A DNA stretch of 64,000 bases from Timonella corticicola (GTDB lineage Bacteria > Actinomycetota > Actinomycetes > Actinomycetales > Cellulomonadaceae). The number at the start of each line of letters is the position of its first letter. Position 1 is the first letter of the stretch. The notes under the pieces were generated by a model. The model was not told the origin of the DNA. It searched no databases and was given only the letters and a program-made list of their open reading frames with translations. Made by a program: the position numbers and the translations under genes. Where the stretch lies: the NCBI RefSeq assembly GCF_042683685.1, contig NZ_JBHUOP010000002.1:681856-745855 (forward strand). The letters run 5' to 3'. Positions 8,555-16,267 of the stretch are shown here, one piece after another.

Positions 8555-8958
8555 GAGGATTCCTTACAACCCTTTCTTAGGCATCGTCCACCTTTGAGGA
8601 CGCTTCGGCACTCGACAGCCGATACCCCATGCACGCACACCTGACGTCGTGCCCGGTAAAAACCTGCGCGCACGCGAAGTCTCAGCAGACAAAGTCTCTC
8701 AAATTTTCCTGGAACTCCTCACTCTGGTCAGGCGTTTACCCTTCAGGTGGATCTGGTGGCGCGCACCTGCCTGTTTTACTCCAGGGTTTTGTCCATACCC
8801 GTTCGGCGCGTGCCATCGGCCTCACCTGCCGTCGCGGCTACCGCGACTGTGAGGAACTGGGCGTTGCGACCGGTGAAGGGTTCGACCTTTTCAAAGGCTG
8901 TGCCGCCATCCGTCCCAACTGAGAACCAACAACTCAATAGGGCCGCAACGCCGGTTGT
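8555..8958 (+). other. Unexplained gene-poor stretch ending at a strong terminator
   Basis: No convincing coding region on either strand: the open frames here (for example 8629-8922 plus, 8776-9012 minus) lack ribosome sites and family features. Yet the stretch leads directly into a strong plus-strand terminator, which implies a transcript. A perfect 7-bp hairpin (gtcgcgg-cta-ccgcgac, 8831-8847) and shorter stems around 8870-8900 suggest a structured RNA. It matches none of tmRNA, RNase P RNA, SRP RNA, or the riboswitch classes I could recall. Confidence 0.35.
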
Positions 8959-8997
8959 GGTGCGCGGTGTCTGCTGGTGGCACCGCGCACCTTTTAT
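8959..8997 (+). terminator. Strong orphan rho-independent terminator
   Basis: Perfect 11-bp G+C-rich stem ggtgcgcggtg/caccgcgcacc with an 11-nt loop, followed by TTTTA on the plus strand. No plus-strand gene precedes it for kilobases; the flanking gene at 7886-8554 is on the minus strand and points away. It should therefore end a short non-coding or small-ORF transcript. Confidence 0.8.
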
Positions 8998-9631
8998 TGC
9001 CCTCACGGGCATTTCTCATTTCCGACGAGCCGACAGGCCCCAGCCACTCGCACCCGTCAGGCGTCAGCCCACTTTTCCGACACATGTCAGCCTCGTGGAG
9101 AACCACCGCTTTACGCATCACATTAGATGGGGACTAGTTTCGCTACTACTGGTGGAGAAATAACGATAGTCTCATCTCGCCACCATTATTCTGGCTTGAT
9201 ACCAAGACTGTCCGCCACACAGCAACGGGTATACCAAGAATTCTCACACTTTGAGATTTTAGAGCGGGTGAAAATCGTGGCAGACTAACTGCTTTTCAGG
9301 TGTGAGGGAGTTATCAAAAAGGCTTTAAGCGCTTAACGTGAACTTTCCCGATGGAAAGAATTCAACGTGTCTCAAGGTCACAGCCGCGGAGGCGTTGATC
9401 TGCGATTTTGTTTCCAGTCGGAAAGTTGACGTGTTCACGCGCATCGCACGATTAGCGGTGTCCATAAGCGCGCCGAACTCCATCCACGTGGAAAGGCCCA
9501 CCATTCGTTGTTCAACTTCACCTGAGAAAAAGGTGTTACTCGGCCTATATCGCCCGTAACGTCATGTGAGGCGAACAACGTCTGATCCCCCACCAGACAC
9601 AGTCACAACTTAAAGGAACCTGGAAAGAAAA
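8998..9631. other. Long 5' region of the Lys-rich secreted protein gene
   Basis: About 630 bp without a credible gene. A 73-codon frame at 9338-9559 has no ribosome site or recognisable features. The only clear element is a perfect 12-bp palindrome ttaagcgcttaa at 9325-9336, which has the central AAGCGCTT core typical of LacI-family operators. This region probably holds the promoter and a long leader for the gene at 9632. Confidence 0.4.
9325..9336. promoter_or_regulatory. LacI-family-like operator palindrome
   Basis: Perfect palindrome ttaagcgcttaa. The AGCGCT core is the hallmark of LacI/GalR operators. It is about 300 bp upstream of the gene at 9632, rather far for direct repression unless the promoter is there and the leader is long. 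Confidence 0.35.
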
Positions 9632-9961
9632 ATGGCGAAATTTAAGCGGACATTTTCGGCCGCACTGGTTAGCTCGGCACTCGTCGCCGGCTCCGCCGCA
9701 TTCGCACCAGCCGCTATCGCGCATCCCGACACCAACGACTCTTCAACCTCAGTCGTTGTACTCGGTCCAGCTACCGTTTACGAATCCCCGAACGCTCCCC
9801 TCAAACGCCTTGACACCCCAAAGAAGTCGAAGGCCAAGAAGAGCACAGCAAAGAAGAAGTCCTCGTCGAAGAAGACCACTTCATCGAAGAAAAAGTCTGT
9901 CTCCGTCCAGAAGAAGACGGTAAAGAAGACCACCGTTGCTCGACACATCCACGCAGTCTGA
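9632..9961 (+). CDS. Small secreted lysine/serine-rich protein
   Basis: 109 aa, with AAAGGA upstream of the ATG. A clear signal peptide (KFKR, then an Ala/Ser/Val core, cut near AIA-HPD, residue about 30) is followed by a 30-residue neutral segment. The final 55 residues are dominated by Lys, Ser and Thr (KKSKAKKSTAKKKSSSKK and similar). No enzyme motif is visible. The mature protein would be strongly cationic outside the cell, so binding to teichoic/teichuronic polymers, extracellular DNA or anionic glycans is plausible. The tail resembles histone-H1-like low-complexity tails, but the signal peptide argues against a nucleoid role. Function unknown. Confidence 0.75.
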   Translation: MAKFKRTFSAALVSSALVAGSAAFAPAAIAHPDTNDSSTSVVVLGPATVYESPNAPLKRLDTPKKSKAKKSTAKKKSSSKKTTSSKKKSVSVQKKTVKKTTVARHIHAV

Positions 9962-10047
9962 TCTCATCAACACAGGTCTCGCTGTTCCACAGACCCCAGC
10001 GGCGCACCGGCCATGCCCCACTGACAGGGTTTTGCTACCGTGAACAC

Positions 10048-10353
10048 ATGTACTTTTCCTCAATCGGCACGATGGGCGTCAAGTCCGGCCAACGTGATGC
10101 CGTCATCAGTATTCTGACCCGTTCAAACCCGGCACTTGCCGATATCGGCTGTCTGGTCTACGAGGTTGGCGGACGCGATGACGATCCCAACACCGTGTAC
10201 GTGTGCGAGGTATGGGAATCAGAAGAAGCACACGCCCAGTCCCTCGAACTTGATTCCGTGAAAGAGACGATTGCCGAGGCCATGCCGCTGTTGACCGGAG
10301 ATTTTGGCGGATACGACTTCATGGTTGCGGGATCGCCGTTACGCTCTGAGTAA
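10048..10353 (+). CDS. Antibiotic biosynthesis monooxygenase (ABM) domain protein
   Basis: A 101-aa protein with the single-domain ferredoxin-like alpha/beta barrel of the ABM/YgiN group: strand IGTMGVKSGQRD, helix, CLVYEVGGRDDDPNTVYVCE, then VWESEEAHAQSLE. Members act as small cofactor-independent or heme-linked monooxygenases, often on quinols; the substrate cannot be told here. It lacks the Asn/Trp/His heme set seen in the MhuD-type protein at 22466, so it is not an obvious heme degrader. It stands alone, 8 bp from the convergent EI24 gene. Confidence 0.8.
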   Translation: MYFSSIGTMGVKSGQRDAVISILTRSNPALADIGCLVYEVGGRDDDPNTVYVCEVWESEEAHAQSLELDSVKETIAEAMPLLTGDFGGYDFMVAGSPLRSE

Positions 10354-10361
10354 TCGCTACC

Positions 10362-11165
10362 TTATCGTCTAGTTTCTTGTTCTCTGGCACGGTGCATATC
10401 AACGGCGATGAGTTTGTGTGCGTAGAGACTCGCACCAACAACCGCAGACGGCATGAAGATGATCGCGCCGAGCGGGATGACAAAACTAAAGTGCACGGCA
10501 AGGCCGAATCCCAGAGTTGCGGGGCGGTTGAGTTTCAACAGTTCTTTGCGCCGCGAGTCGGACATTCCGCGGGCTGAGCAGGCACGTTCGGTGAGTTCTC
10601 CGGCCAGCAGCCAACCCGAGTACATGGGGTTGAGCACTGCCGCGGTGGTTCCGCCAACAACGGGGATGAGCCCGACCGCAAACAGAGTGATCGAACCGAG
10701 CAGCGAGCGCAGCATCAGGCCCCACCGAGTGTGCGCGGAGTCTGGGTCGCGTAGTTCTTCGGCGGGGACGTGGCCGAATTGGTCGCGTTCGACTTCACGC
10801 CAGATTTTGGCGTAGATGGGGTCTCCTACCGCTAGGGTTGTCGCGGCGAAGACCGCCACCAGTAGCGCAACGGAGCCGGTGAGCACGGCTAGACCAACGA
10901 TGAATCGCGCAATCCAGCGGATCTGCTCACCCCAGTTTTCGGCGAAGGGTGTTGCCCACTGGGTGATATCCACAATGTTGATGAGCAAAACAACCACGAG
11001 CACAGTCATGACGGCAGAAACGAGGGCAGCAGGAAGGGCACCGAGTAACAGCAGCTTGGGCCGTTTCATCAGCCATCGCGCACCATGGAACAGTTGAGCG
11101 GCGCCGTCAATAACGCCCAGTCCGAGCCGCCCGGTCTCACCGACAAGGTCACGTCCAGTTTTCAC
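10362..11165 (-). CDS. EI24/CysZ-like integral membrane protein
   Basis: A 267-aa membrane protein in which I count four to six hydrophobic segments (about 35-60, 75-110, 160-185, 220-255). The conserved GDPIYAKIWREVE region and the VGLIPVVGGTTAAVLNPMYS segment match the EI24 domain family, which includes the sulfate permease CysZ. In actinobacteria these proteins are usually annotated only as EI24-domain proteins, and sulfate transport is not established. I prefer the GTG at 11165 because AAAGG precedes it; an in-frame GTG at 11183 has no ribosome site. It is a single gene, convergent with the ABM protein. Confidence 0.8.
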   Translation of the reverse strand: MKTGRDLVGETGRLGLGVIDGAAQLFHGARWLMKRPKLLLLGALPAALVSAVMTVLVVVLLINIVDITQWATPFAENWGEQIRWIARFIVGLAVLTGSVALLVAVFAATTLAVGDPIYAKIWREVERDQFGHVPAEELRDPDSAHTRWGLMLRSLLGSITLFAVGLIPVVGGTTAAVLNPMYSGWLLAGELTERACSARGMSDSRRKELLKLNRPATLGFGLAVHFSFVIPLGAIIFMPSAVVGASLYAHKLIAVDMHRAREQETRR

Positions 11166-11360
11166 TGTTGGTCCGCCTTTCACGCAAGTTATCCCTGCTC
11201 AGCCTAGGCGCAACGACCTGGTTCCACAAGGTGCTCGTTACGGACAAAGTAGTGACGTGGAGTGTAGGGGTTTCGCGGAGCAGACCCCTATCGGAACGGT
11301 AACGAATGTAGTTCGTAACCAATGAGCGTTCGTGCGTCCGACCCACAGCGCACCCGGACA

Positions 11361-11435
11361 CACTACCGAGTCAAAAACCGACGTAATCGCCCATTATTTT
11401 TGGGTGACTACCTCGGTTTTTGGGTGGGTGGCAGT
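11361..11435. repeat. 75-bp intergenic repeat, copy A (upstream of thiamine operon)
   Basis: This 75-bp segment matches 15899-15973 at 67 of 75 positions in the same orientation. It starts cactaccgagtcaaaaaccg and ends with tgggtgg-tggcagt. Its inner part can fold into an imperfect 17-bp hairpin around ttatttt. The two copies bracket the riboswitch and the ykoFEDC operon. There is no ORF in it. Confidence 0.8.
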
Positions 11436-11484
11436 CCGTGGCCTGCAGCCCACCCCATCGCTGCACACTGGTTTTTCTGCTACT

Positions 11485-11584
11485 CTCGCTTACAGCACGG
11501 GAGTCCAGTGAGCTGGACTGAGAGGAAGTAATCCAACTTCGACCGTTGAACCTGATCTGGGTCATTCCAGCGAAGGGAGCGTCT
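11485..11584 (+). promoter_or_regulatory. TPP riboswitch (THI element)
   Basis: Conserved blocks are in order: cacgggagtcc, then ggactGAGAGG (pyrimidine-sensing arm), then CCTGATCTGGGTCATtCCAG and CGAAGGGA (pyrophosphate-sensing arm). It lies about 110 nt upstream of the ykoF start at 11694, with further complementary G+C-rich sequence in between. TPP binding should switch off the downstream transporter operon when thiamine is plentiful. Confidence 0.95.
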
Positions 11585-11693
11585 CACACTCGCGTTGTGT
11601 TGAGCGCTTTCGCGCTCCACGCGCGGAAGTCTTACACAAGCGCCGCTACGCGCCAACGGGTCTACCTTTCCGTGCACTGAGGAAAGGAAACCA

Positions 11694-12422
11694 ATGTCCA
11701 CACCTACGTTTTTAGCGGCTGGCAGTTCTGCTCCGCCGCAGTCCACACAGATTTCCGACAAGTCGGCAGCAGGTCCGGCATCGGCGCGTGAGATCGTGTC
11801 GAGTCCGCTTCGCTTTGGGGTGGGTGCTCGTTTCACGCTCTCGGTCATGAGCGACAACTACGTCCAGCGCATCCTTGGGGCACTCGCCGAGGTTTCGCCT
11901 AAGGATCTTGAGATTGAGACCGGAGATGTTTCGACGTGGATCGGCGGACACGAGCGTGATCTGCTCGCGTATCTCACGGCGTTAACACACGCCATTGCTC
12001 AGAGCGGCGAGCACGCGTCGCTATCGATTCACCTATCGCGAGGCTGCCCTGGAGAGGCGTCCTGCTCGCTGCCGGGCGGTGCAGGTCCTCGCTCGGTTGA
12101 GGTGCCAAAGGGTGCACGCACAGGCGATTGGGTTGCCGCCGAATGGGCGTTGTATCCGCTGGGCACCCCTATGGGTGATGGGGACGCCAATGCCTCGCAG
12201 CACATGGCCAAGATTTACGAGGCCATCGAACGGACCAAAACGCATGGCACGTTCCGGACATCACAGCACTTTGTGACCCGGCTTGAGGGTGATGCTGGTC
12301 AGATCCTGGAGGATGTTGTGGCAGGTTGGGTGCTCACTGGGCAGGTAGTGCAGCACGTGACAAGCCATGTAACGCTCTCGATCAACAGCCCAAGCCACTC
12401 GGGTAGGGAGGCCGGACGGTGA
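11694..12422 (+). CDS. ykoF: YkoF-like thiamine/HMP-binding protein
   Basis: A 242-aa cytoplasmic protein. AAGGAA sits 7 nt before the ATG. After a 30-residue low-complexity N-terminus, two repeated YkoF-type ACT-like domains follow: VGARFTLSVMSDNYVQRILG with LSIHLSRGCPGE, and VAAEWALYPLGTP with KTHGTFRTSQHFVTRLEG. YkoF of Bacillus binds thiamine and its pyrimidine precursor HMP and is encoded with the YkoEDC ECF transporter. As first gene after the TPP riboswitch, overlapping ykoE by 4 bp, it probably hands or traps the imported vitamin or precursor. The 30-residue extension is longer than needed for the fold. Confidence 0.92.
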   Translation: MSTPTFLAAGSSAPPQSTQISDKSAAGPASAREIVSSPLRFGVGARFTLSVMSDNYVQRILGALAEVSPKDLEIETGDVSTWIGGHERDLLAYLTALTHAIAQSGEHASLSIHLSRGCPGEASCSLPGGAGPRSVEVPKGARTGDWVAAEWALYPLGTPMGDGDANASQHMAKIYEAIERTKTHGTFRTSQHFVTRLEGDAGQILEDVVAGWVLTGQVVQHVTSHVTLSINSPSHSGREAGR

Positions 12423-13135
12423 GCGCTCCCATCAAGACTCAAGATTCCCAAGGCATTTCCCCGGAACCTAAGCAGCCGCTGCTCACTGTGCGCGACATCG
12501 TTTTGATTGTCACGCTCTCTGTAACGTTTGGGTTCCTGTACTGGGTGCTCGTCCAAGCCTGGTTCACCCTGCAGGTTGTTCTCGGACCCGCCGGAGACCT
12601 GTCTCAGCACTTCCTCTTTGGTGGCTGGCTGCTGGTGGCACCACTCGCGATAGCAATCATCCGGCGTCCCGGTGTCGGCATCATCGCTGAGGTGGTCGCT
12701 TCCGTTGTGGAGGTTGTATTCCTTGGTTCCCCTGTTGGCCCGATGCTGTTCATTGCGGCTGCCATCCAGGGGTTCGGTTCGGAGCTACCCTTCGCGCTCA
12801 CCCGCTACCGGAAGTTCACGTGGCCCGTCTACGCACTGTCAGGTCTGTTCGGGGCCGGACTGGTGTTCTTCTTCTCAGCGGCCCGCTCCGGCTGGTACGG
12901 CCAAGACATTTTCTGGCTGCGATTCGGTATCCAGTGCGTCTCTGGGATCCTGCTCGGCGGGCTACTCGCGCTCGTCATCATCAACGCGCTACGCCGCACC
13001 GGGGTACTGAACAACTTTGCAATCATCCGTGAAGCCCACCTCATCAACACCCCAGCGCGCCGACGTACCGCGAGCGCCCAACCAGACACAGCCAGCGTCA
13101 ACGCTCCTGAACTCAAGAGCGAGGATCTGACGTGA
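12419..13135 (+). CDS. ykoE: ECF transporter substrate-binding (S) component YkoE
   Basis: A 238-aa membrane protein starting at a GTG that overlaps the ykoF stop. Six hydrophobic segments run from IVLIVTLSVTFGFLYWVLVQ to LLGGLLALVIINAL. The FGGWLLVAPLAIAIIRRPGV and AIQGFGSELPFAL segments are typical of YkoE, the thiamine/HMP-specific S protein of group I ECF transporters. The C-terminal 45 residues are polar and cytoplasmic. Together with YkoD and YkoC it forms the import complex. Confidence 0.93.
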   Translation: MSAPIKTQDSQGISPEPKQPLLTVRDIVLIVTLSVTFGFLYWVLVQAWFTLQVVLGPAGDLSQHFLFGGWLLVAPLAIAIIRRPGVGIIAEVVASVVEVVFLGSPVGPMLFIAAAIQGFGSELPFALTRYRKFTWPVYALSGLFGAGLVFFFSAARSGWYGQDIFWLRFGIQCVSGILLGGLLALVIINALRRTGVLNNFAIIREAHLINTPARRRTASAQPDTASVNAPELKSEDLT

Positions 13136-15099
13136 CGTCCGCTCCGGTCATCCGCTATGAATCCGTCACGATCCGATTCCCCGAACCTCCCCACACCGGC
13201 CATCCACCGGAACGTGCGGTGCAGGGCCACGGTGAGGGATCGTCGGCAAGCAGTAAACAGCGGGCCATAGGGCCGCTGAACTTCACCATCTCCGCAGGCG
13301 AGAAAGTGCTGTTACTTGGCCCGAGCGGGTGCGGGAAATCCACGATTCTACGCGCGATGACCGGAGCGATCCCCCACGCCATTCATGCGGAGGTCAGCGG
13401 GACCATTGAGGTTCTTGGCAGGGATATGGCTCTGACCACGCCGAGCGCATGTGCTGCCAACATGGGGCTGGTGCAGCAGGACCCGTGGGCGAGCGTCTGC
13501 CTGCCGGTTGTAGAGGACGACGTGGCATTCCCGCTTGAAAACGCGGCCGTGCCACCTGCGCAGATCAGCTCGCGAGTTGCTGCGGCTGCCGAAAAAGCCA
13601 ACGTCACCGACCTACTCACCCGCAAAGCCGCAACCCTGTCGGGAGGGCAGCTACAGCGCTCCGCTCTCGCAACGGCGGTAGTGCTCGACCCCGACATTCT
13701 CATCCTGGACGAGCCCACATCCATGCTCGATTCCGCCGGGATCGCAACCGTGACCGCAGCGATTGCCCAGACCATGCACGCCGATACATGCGCGATCATC
13801 GTTGAGCATCGACTCGACGAGATCGCCGAGGCTTTCGGGCCATCGCTGCTGCCCACGCGGTGGATCGTGTGCGGTGAAGACGGCACAATCGTGTGGGACG
13901 GCAACCCGGCAACGATCGATGCTTCGACCGCCCGACACCTCGTGGAATCGGGATGCTGGCTGCCACTCGACACTGAACTGCTTGGAGTGTTCGGAGTGGA
14001 AGGCGGGCTTGATAATGCGGAAGTCTGCTCACTCCTTGCCACCGCGACACAGCCGGATAGCGCGCGCTCGCCTGCCACGATGCCGGGTCTTAGTCCCGTC
14101 TTGGTGCGGGATCTCGCCGTCACCCCGCAACCACTACCGCGCCGACGTTCACGCAGTTCGCGTAAGCAGGGTCGTAACGATGCAGGGCCAACGCCCGTGC
14201 TTGAACACCTCAACTTTGACCTGAATCCCGGTAAACTCACCGCGCTCGTCGGTGAAAACGGTTGCGGAAAAACCACGTTGCTCCGCACGCTCGCAGGAGT
14301 CCACCAACCGTTGAGCGGAACGGTGGGCGCTGCCGATAATCAACCCACCTGGGCCGGGCTGATCTTCCAAAACCCGGAACACCAGTTCATGGCCAACACC
14401 GTACGAGCCGAACTCGCCTACGGACTACCCCCAGAAGCCACCAGTGTCGTGGACGAACTACTCGAACTCTTTGCGCTCGCGGAACACTGCGAACAGTCAC
14501 CGTTTTCGCTCTCGGGCGGTCAAAAACGGCGTCTGAGTTTGGCGGCGGTCATCGCCCACGACTACGACCTGATCCTCGCCGACGAGCCTACCTTCGGGCT
14601 CGACAAACACGGGGCGATGAGCGTTCTACGCAGCCTGCGCGACTACTGCGCACGCGGCAAAACAGCTGTAATGGCCAGCCACGATATGCGCGCCGTGGCA
14701 ACATACGCGGACCGGGTGCTTGTGGTTGGGCAGGGGAGGCTGCTCGCGGACGTCACGCCGTGGGAGTTGTTCACCGATGCGTCCCTGTGCAAAGCCGCTG
14801 GACTACGAGTACCGACAATCGTGGACTGGTGTGCTCAGCGCACTACCGACTCGGTGGAACTGAGTGCCCGGTTGCGTGCGCTCGACGCGTTGGGCATGAA
14901 GCGCTCGGCTGATCCTCGACTGGAGCCATTGGTTGGGGTGGCTTCTGGTGTCATGGGCTGGGGTGGAATGAGTCCAAACGCTACGTCCTCCCAGGACGCG
15001 AACTCCCACAGTAGGGCCCACGGCGGTGTGGCCTTGGCTGAACTGAGCCTGCGTGAAACAACCTCGGACCGAATGACACCGAGCGGAGGAACGCAATGA
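13132..15099 (+). CDS. ykoD: ECF transporter double ATPase YkoD (two ABC domains)
   Basis: A 655-aa fusion of two energy-coupling ATPases on the cytoplasmic face. Domain 1 (about 1-290) has Walker A GPSGCGKS, signature LSGGQ and Walker B ILDEPTS; domain 2 (about 325-590) has GENGCGKT, LSGGQ and ADEPTFGLD. Both carry a Q-loop (VQQDPW, FQNPEHQF, the latter typical of CbiO/EcfA). A 65-residue C-terminal tail is unstructured. The GTG start overlaps ykoE by 4 bp and the stop overlaps ykoC by 4 bp, so the genes are translationally coupled. It powers thiamine or HMP uptake. Confidence 0.95.
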   Translation: MTSAPVIRYESVTIRFPEPPHTGHPPERAVQGHGEGSSASSKQRAIGPLNFTISAGEKVLLLGPSGCGKSTILRAMTGAIPHAIHAEVSGTIEVLGRDMALTTPSACAANMGLVQQDPWASVCLPVVEDDVAFPLENAAVPPAQISSRVAAAAEKANVTDLLTRKAATLSGGQLQRSALATAVVLDPDILILDEPTSMLDSAGIATVTAAIAQTMHADTCAIIVEHRLDEIAEAFGPSLLPTRWIVCGEDGTIVWDGNPATIDASTARHLVESGCWLPLDTELLGVFGVEGGLDNAEVCSLLATATQPDSARSPATMPGLSPVLVRDLAVTPQPLPRRRSRSSRKQGRNDAGPTPVLEHLNFDLNPGKLTALVGENGCGKTTLLRTLAGVHQPLSGTVGAADNQPTWAGLIFQNPEHQFMANTVRAELAYGLPPEATSVVDELLELFALAEHCEQSPFSLSGGQKRRLSLAAVIAHDYDLILADEPTFGLDKHGAMSVLRSLRDYCARGKTAVMASHDMRAVATYADRVLVVGQGRLLADVTPWELFTDASLCKAAGLRVPTIVDWCAQRTTDSVELSARLRALDALGMKRSADPRLEPLVGVASGVMGWGGMSPNATSSQDANSHSRAHGGVALAELSLRETTSDRMTPSGGTQ

Positions 15100-15863
15100 A
15101 CACCGCACCTGCACCGTATCTTGACCGCCGCAATCCAACCGTGAAACTCACGGTCCTACTGGTCCTGAGCCTGTTCACACTCACCATGTTCGATCCAGTG
15201 GCAACCGCCATCGTGCTGTTCGGAACACTCATGGTGGTCACGTTGGGGTTACGCGTGAAACTGCGCGAAATGGCACTATTCCTCGTGCCATTCATGGTGT
15301 TCGGGATCGGGGTGATCGGCGTGAACACGGTGACTCGTCCGGGCACGGAGTTGTTCGCGCTCGCGGGTGTTTCGTTCACGCGTGAGGGTGCTCTGTTCGG
15401 TATCGCGATGGCGGTGCGTGCGCTCATCGTTGGGGTCATGACCGTCGCGTTTATCGCCTCAACCCGTCCACGGGACCTGATGGTTTCCTTGCAACAACAT
15501 GCCCGGTTGAGCCCACGTTACAGTTACGCACTAATGGCCGGGCACCGGATGCTCGAGTCACTGCCGCAGCAGTGGGCAACTATCCGTGCAGCCCATGCGG
15601 TGCGCGCAGCCCGAGGCAAGGATGGCACAGCACGGTTCGGGGTTCGGGACTTTGCGCGCTGCGCGTTTGCGCTTCTCGTGGGGTCTATCCGACATTCCGA
15701 ACGCGTGGCACTCGCCCTCGAACTACGCGGGCTACGCCCAGGCCCAAGATCGGTGTGGAAGCCTGTTGCCCTCACCTCGCGTGACTGGCTATTCGCTGGT
15801 GGCGCCCTCCTCGCATTCGGGGCGCTGACCTGGCTTGGAGCTTCCGCCTCGCCGCTCGCCTAA
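15096..15863 (+). CDS. ykoC: ECF transporter transmembrane (T) component YkoC
   Basis: A 255-aa CbiQ/EcfT-family protein. Four to six membrane helices are followed by the diagnostic cytoplasmic coupling helices with Ala-Arg-Gly motifs: AAHAVRAARG and ALALELRGLRPG, which dock on the two ATPase domains. It is the last gene of the riboswitch-controlled operon, overlapping ykoD by 4 bp. A stable hairpin repeat (15899-15973) lies 36 bp downstream. Confidence 0.94.
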   Translation: MNTAPAPYLDRRNPTVKLTVLLVLSLFTLTMFDPVATAIVLFGTLMVVTLGLRVKLREMALFLVPFMVFGIGVIGVNTVTRPGTELFALAGVSFTREGALFGIAMAVRALIVGVMTVAFIASTRPRDLMVSLQQHARLSPRYSYALMAGHRMLESLPQQWATIRAAHAVRAARGKDGTARFGVRDFARCAFALLVGSIRHSERVALALELRGLRPGPRSVWKPVALTSRDWLFAGGALLAFGALTWLGASASPLA

Positions 15864-15898
15864 CCGCAACACCATCACATCGCACGGCGGACCCAGAA

Positions 15899-15973
15899 CA
15901 CTACCGAGTCAAAAACCGACGTAACCACCCATTATTTATGGGTGGTTACGTCGGTTATTGGGTGGATGGCAGT
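15899..15973. repeat. 75-bp intergenic repeat, copy B, with perfect 17-bp hairpin
   Basis: Second copy of the repeat at 11361-11435, direct orientation. Here the internal dyad is perfect: accgacgtaaccaccca (15915-15931) pairs with 15939-15955 around a 7-nt A/T loop. It lies just after ykoC and may also help end that transcript, although no U-run follows. Confidence 0.8.
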
Positions 15974-16040
15974 TCCTGACCCGAGCATCAACGTGAGGTG
16001 CGCAGGCAACCCGCCGGATCGTCGTCAAACAGCCAACAAA

Positions 16041-16073
16041 GGTTGGGCACCACCTGACAGGTGGTGCCCAACC
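16041..16073 (-). terminator. Terminator between thiamine operon and PTS operon
   Basis: Perfect 15-bp stem ggttgggcaccacct with a 3-nt loop. On the minus strand it is followed by TTTGTTGG, fitting the end of the fru/pts transcript whose last gene stops at 16268; it can also back up the plus-strand ykoC transcript. Apart from this and the repeat, 15864-16267 shows nothing I can name. Confidence 0.75.
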
Positions 16074-16267
16074 GACTAATCCCAATGCGCCTGTCTGTGC
16101 GCACAATTCCGGTACGATCGTGCACAACGCTGATTTTCAGCTCAGCACGCGAACGAAGGTGTGGATCGCGCAAGACCATTGGGGTATGGCTTAATCCGCT
16201 GTGACCGGCCATACACCTGGCGTGATGTGACCGCCCGTCATATGGACGATCACATCGCAGGCAACGC

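Noticed and set aside
8629..8922. 97-codon plus-strand frame before the orphan terminator
   Set aside because: No ribosome site, odd composition (many Cys, Arg, Trp) and no family resemblance; a non-coding RNA is as likely.
9338..9559. 73-codon plus-strand frame
   Set aside because: GTG start without ribosome site; composition not protein-like; lies in the leader of the secreted-protein gene.
13383..14288. 301-codon minus-strand frame
   Set aside because: Antisense to the YkoD ATPase, Ser/Arg-rich without motifs.
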